NCBI GenBank assembly: GCA_027011835.1 | Contig: JALUZN010000256.1 | Coordinates: forward strand, 1 to 26,065 | Source: Draconibacterium sp. | Lineage (GTDB): Bacteria > Bacteroidota > Bacteroidia > Bacteroidales > Prolixibacteraceae | Reading direction: 5' to 3' | Length of the DNA stretch: 26,065 nucleotides | Shown: positions 23,105-26,065 of the stretch, in pieces | Position numbering within the stretch: position 1 is the first letter of the stretch | Layout of the letters: each line of letters starts with the position of its first letter | The notes under the pieces: model-generated | Database searches by the model: none | What the model was told of the DNA's origin: nothing | What the model saw: the letters and a program-made list of their open reading frames with translations, nothing else | Program-made: the position numbers and the translations under genes

Positions 23105-23689
23105 CTACTCTTTGGTTTTAAGAACTCTTCCCTCTTTTAATTGATACTCTTCTCCACTTTCGGGGCAAACTGCAACTCCATTTTCATTAAAATCGAGTTT
23201 ATGCCCGCATTCACTCATCCAACCAATTTGTTTGGCCGGATTACCTACAACCAGTGCATAGTCTGCAATGTTTTTTATTACAACAGCACCGGCACCAATA
23301 AAAGCAAATTTGCCAATATTGTTACCACAAACAATGGTAGCATTTGCACCAATGGTAGCACCTTTACCAACGTGTGTTTTTGCATATTTATTTTTCCGGT
23401 TAACAGCCGAACGCGGATTTATTACATTGGTAAATACCATCGATGGGCCAAGAAAAACATCATCGTCGCAAGTAACACCGGTATAAATTGAAACGTTATT
23501 TTGAACTTTCACGTTATTCCCCAAAACTACTTCGGGCGATACAACTACGTTTTGCCCAATATTACAATTGTTGCCAATTGTTGCATTCGGCATAATATGC
23601 GAAAAATGCCATATTTTTGTTCCTTCTCCTATTTTACAGTTATCGTCGATTACTGCAGTTTCGTGAGAAAAATAGTTCTTTTCAGCCAT
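23105..23689 (-). CDS. WbpD-type UDP-sugar 3-N-acetyltransferase
   Basis: A 194-residue left-handed beta-helix acetyltransferase with hexapeptide repeats from about 15 to 150 (KIGEGTKIWHFSHIMPNATIGNNCNIGQNVVV, GKGATIGANATIVCGNNIGKFAFIGAGAVV). The pattern IWHFSHI, the MVFTNVINPRSAVNRK segment and the end GNPAKQIGWMSECGHKL...CPESGEEY match WbpD/WlbB, which acetylates the 3-amino group of UDP-GlcNAc(3NH2)A. The ATG at 23689 is preferred over an in-frame TTG three codons upstream. It starts 18 bases after the aminotransferase stop, consistent with an operon in reaction order. The C-terminal Cys pair pattern is usual for the family. Confidence 0.9.
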   Translation of the reverse strand: MAEKNYFSHETAVIDDNCKIGEGTKIWHFSHIMPNATIGNNCNIGQNVVVSPEVVLGNNVKVQNNVSIYTGVTCDDDVFLGPSMVFTNVINPRSAVNRKNKYAKTHVGKGATIGANATIVCGNNIGKFAFIGAGAVVIKNIADYALVVGNPAKQIGWMSECGHKLDFNENGVAVCPESGEEYQLKEGRVLKTKE

Positions 23690-23707
23690 TGTTTTCAATT
23701 TATAGAA

Positions 23708-24832
23708 TTACTTAAACTTCAAAATTGTTTTAGCAATATAATTCTGAACGTTTTCTGTTAACTCGGTGTGCATGGGAATTGAGAGTACCGAATTACACAA
23801 TCTTTCGGTGTTCTCCAACTCTTTTCCCGATTCCCAATATTTTTTAAATGCCTCTTGTTTGTAAAGTGGTAGCGGATAATAGATAATAGTTGGGATTCCG
23901 TTCTCTTTTAAAAAGGCTTGCAATTTATTCCGGTTACCGTTTTTTATTTTAAGTGAGAACTGATTAAATGTGTGCAATGCATTTTCCGATTTTTCGGGAA
24001 GTTCAATCCAGTCGACTCCGGAAAGAAGATTGTAATAGATTCCAGCAGCTTTTTGCCGTGCTTCCAAATGTTCATCAAAATAGTTCAACTTTACATTCAG
24101 TATTGCTGCCTGAATTGTATCTAACCGGGAGTTGCACCCGATAACCGAGTGGTGGTATTTTTTCTTCTGACCGTGAGCACCAATCATTCTGCATTTTTCG
24201 GCAAGTTCGGAGTTGTTGGTTGTAATCGCTCCTCCATCGCCAAAACAACCAAGATTTTTTGTTGGGAAAAACGAGTTGCACCCGATATGTCCTATTGTTC
24301 CGGTTTTTTGCTGTTTGCAATCTGGGAATATATATTCAGCCCCCAGTGCCTGTGCATTGTCTTCAATAACAAACAGGTTGTGCTGTTTCGCTATCTCCAT
24401 TATTGCGTGCATATCGGCACTTTGTCCATATAAATGAACAGGAACGATGGCTTTTGTTTTTCGTGTAATTGCTTTTTCTATTTCAGCAGGCGATATGTTG
24501 AATGTGCCGGGCTCTACATCAACCATTACCGGAACAAGCCGGAGAAGAGCAATTGCTTCGGCAGTAGCCACATAAGTAAATGCCGGCACAATTATTTCGT
24601 CGCCGGGTTGAAGGCCAAGTGCCATTAATGCAATTTGCAGTGCATCGGTTCCGTTTCCGCATCCAACCACATGTTTTACATCGAGGAAATCAGCCAATTT
24701 CTTTTCAAAAATAGCAACCTGGTCGCCTTTTATAAATTGCGCCGACTCTATACAGTTGATAACCGCTGTATCAATCTCGGGTTTTATTTTTTTGTACTGG
24801 CCCTTTAAATCGACCATTGGAATATTTTGCAT
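23708..24832 (-). CDS. WbpE-type PLP sugar aminotransferase (DegT/DnrJ/EryC1 family)
   Basis: A 374-residue sugar aminotransferase that would aminate the 3-keto product of the WbpB-type enzyme. Motifs: MVDLKGQYKKI at the start, GCGNGTDALQIAL (58-70), VPAFTYVATAEAI (82-94), VPVHLYGQSADM (130-141), the conserved EDNAQALGA (157-165) and the PLP lysine Lys192 in FFPTKNLGCFGDGG. The C-terminal part has YYPLPLYKQEAF and LSIPMHTELTE. Length is standard for the family. It lies between the UDP-sugar dehydrogenase (145 bases upstream, with a hairpin in the gap) and the acetyltransferase (18 bases downstream). Confidence 0.93.
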   Translation of the reverse strand: MQNIPMVDLKGQYKKIKPEIDTAVINCIESAQFIKGDQVAIFEKKLADFLDVKHVVGCGNGTDALQIALMALGLQPGDEIIVPAFTYVATAEAIALLRLVPVMVDVEPGTFNISPAEIEKAITRKTKAIVPVHLYGQSADMHAIMEIAKQHNLFVIEDNAQALGAEYIFPDCKQQKTGTIGHIGCNSFFPTKNLGCFGDGGAITTNNSELAEKCRMIGAHGQKKKYHHSVIGCNSRLDTIQAAILNVKLNYFDEHLEARQKAAGIYYNLLSGVDWIELPEKSENALHTFNQFSLKIKNGNRNKLQAFLKENGIPTIIYYPLPLYKQEAFKKYWESGKELENTERLCNSVLSIPMHTELTENVQNYIAKTILKFK

Positions 24833-24879
24833 TGATTCTGATTTGGTATTATTCCAACTTTGAAAAACTTAAATCCTCC

Positions 24880-24896
24880 GGTTCGGCAACCGAACC
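24880..24896. other. Perfect 7-bp hairpin between WbpA- and WbpE-type genes
   Basis: GGTTCGG (24880-24886), loop caa, CCGAACC (24890-24896). There is no T run on either side, so it is probably not a terminator. It lies in the 145-base gap between two genes that should be cotranscribed and could act as an mRNA processing or stability element. Confidence 0.4.
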
Positions 24897-24977
24897 ACTT
24901 TCGTAAGAAAAGGAGTGAGCACCTGTTGCCTAAAAACTTAATTTCCCGTTTATTTACGTAGTCGAAAGCAAAACAGG

Positions 24978-26065
24978 TTATAGTTTATAAACAGTGTCCG
25001 ATGCTTCAGGTATCATATTTCTCATATCGACAATGAGTGATGCATTTTCTTTTACAAACTCCATATCGAAAACGTCGTGATTTGTTGTAAGAACAACACA
25101 GTCGGCATTTTTCAATGTTTTTGCCGATAATTCTACCGAGCTAAAACTTTTTCCATTGGGTGTTTTTACCGTTTCAATAAACGGGTCGTGGTAATTAACC
25201 ACTCCTCCTTTATGTGCCACCTGATCCATTATTTCGAGTGCAGGCGACTCACGTTCGTCGTCGATATTTGGTTTGTATGCCACGCCAAGAAATAGAATAT
25301 TACTTCCGTTAACCGCTTTTTTCTGACGGTTCAGTGCGGTTGCAATTTTTATATACATATAATGCGGCATACGCATATTAATGTGTCCGGCTGCGTGAAT
25401 CATACTCAAATCGAAATCGAACCGTTTTGCAATGTGTTCAAGATAAAACGGATCGAGCGGAATGCAGTGGCCACCAATTCCGGGACCGGGATAGAAAGCC
25501 TGAAATCCAAATGGTTTTGTTTTTGCCGCCTCAATTACTTCCCAAATGTTAATGTCCATTTTACCAGCAAGTAGTGTCAGTTCGTTAATCAAACTAATAT
25601 TTATGAGCCGGTATGTATTTTCCAAAATTTTAACCATTTCGGCAACACGGGGCGAGCTAACGGTGTGAATATTATCGATGGCGTTACTATACAGCGCTTT
25701 TCCTATTATCAATCCATCTTCCGACATAGCCCCTAAAACCTTAGGCGTATTTTTTGTGTGAAATGTTTTATTTCCCGGGTCAACCCGTTCGGGAGAGTAG
25801 GCAAGCCAAAAATCGGAACCGTGTTTAAGGCCGCTTGCGCGCTCAATAATGGGCAACATTAAATCTTCGGTTGTAGTGGGGTACGTAGTACTTTCGAGAC
25901 TGATAAAGGTACCTGCTTTCATATTTTGTCCAATTGCCTCGCACGACGCTTCAATATAACTCATATCGGGTTTACGAAACTTATCGAGAGGCGTAGGAAC
26001 ACAAATAATTAGCGCATCGCACTCTTTCATTCTACTGAAATCGGTAGTTGCCTGAAGTGTAATTT
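24978..26065 (-). CDS. WbpA-type UDP-GlcNAc 6-dehydrogenase (5' end outside the window)
   Basis: A nucleotide-sugar dehydrogenase of the UDP-glucose/GDP-mannose family, open through the right edge, so the N-terminal Rossmann part is missing. The visible part begins with ITLQATTDFSR, then ICVPTPLDKFRKPD and SLESTTYPTTTEDL. The catalytic Cys is in FYPGPGIGGHCIPLDPFYL, preceded by KTKPFGF, which marks the WbpA-like branch that oxidises UDP-GlcNAc twice to the uronic acid. The C-terminal NAD-binding domain follows (ILFLGVAYKPNIDDERESPALEIM). An internal ATG at 26030 is not the start because conserved coding continues upstream of it. It is the first step of the pathway completed by the genes to its left. 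Confidence 0.93.
   Translation of the reverse strand, partial: ITLQATTDFSRMKECDALIICVPTPLDKFRKPDMSYIEASCEAIGQNMKAGTFISLESTTYPTTTEDLMLPIIERASGLKHGSDFWLAYSPERVDPGNKTFHTKNTPKVLGAMSEDGLIIGKALYSNAIDNIHTVSSPRVAEMVKILENTYRLINISLINELTLLAGKMDINIWEVIEAAKTKPFGFQAFYPGPGIGGHCIPLDPFYLEHIAKRFDFDLSMIHAAGHINMRMPHYMYIKIATALNRQKKAVNGSNILFLGVAYKPNIDDERESPALEIMDQVAHKGGVVNYHDPFIETVKTPNGKSFSSVELSAKTLKNADCVVLTTNHDVFDMEFVKENASLIVDMRNMIPEASDTVYKL

Noticed and set aside
23105..23200. Apparent loss of two cysteines in a C-terminal zinc-ribbon-like end of the WbpD-type protein (SECG...CPESG)
   Set aside because: As I recall, WbpD-family proteins commonly end with GWMSE.G...CP.SG, so the serines are probably normal for the family.

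Overview
The window looks like ordinary chromosome from a Bacteroidota member. My best guess is the Marinilabiliales/Prolixibacteraceae type, but the rank below phylum is inference. The reasons are: an AT-rich genome with many TCG/TTCG codons; promoter -7 elements of the Bacteroidota form TAnnTTTG (for example 3655-3662, 10620-10627, 16319-16326 and minus strand 15011-15018); a 288-residue primary sigma factor without region 1.1; a FeoA-FeoB fusion followed by a FeoB-associated Cys-rich protein; and a thrA / ApgM-family / thrC operon with no GHMP homoserine kinase between thrA and thrC. HydG, FeoAB and AspA suggest an anaerobic or fermentative life with an [FeFe]-hydrogenase.

Layout. 130-3307 (minus): a tightly coupled four-gene unit (TPR/SPOR-like envelope protein, ClpS, NfeD, flotillin-like FloA) ending at a terminator at 130-162. 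3681-5239 (plus): peroxiredoxin Bcp, RecA and a terminator. 5334-10580 (plus): threonine operon with fused aspartokinase/homoserine dehydrogenase, an ApgM-family protein that probably acts as homoserine kinase, and threonine synthase. 10692-12222 (plus): primary sigma factor and ribulose-5-phosphate 3-epimerase. 12248-14958 (minus): FeoAB ferrous iron transporter and its Cys-rich partner, with a 9-1-9 palindrome just downstream of the -7 element. 15246-16281 (plus): an uncharacterised protein overlapping a thiamine-binding-fold (MTH1187/DUF77) protein. 16352-16470: tRNA-Arg(ACG) with its own promoter and terminator.

16497-20353 (minus): aspartate ammonia-lyase, HydG and a TM1266-type small protein, a partial [FeFe]-hydrogenase maturation locus without HydE, HydF or a hydrogenase in the window. 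Its two gaps hold palindromic repeats sharing the module CGTCATTGCGAG...GAAGCAATCT, including a nested inverted repeat with 23-base arms (21 of 23 paired). 20775-26065 (minus): a polysaccharide locus, read in transcription order as a WbpA-type UDP-sugar dehydrogenase (running off the window), WbpE-type aminotransferase, WbpD-type N-acetyltransferase, WbpB-type dehydrogenase and a WecA/TagO-type lipid-carrier sugar-phosphate transferase. Together these suggest synthesis of a UDP-diacetamido-uronic acid and initiation of a surface glycan.

I did not find an obviously new defence or mobile system. The parts least explained by known biology are the palindromic repeats in the hyd locus, the uncharacterised protein paired with the thiamine-binding-fold protein, the ClpS/NfeD/FloA/SPOR-like operon and the candidate operator in front of feoAB.
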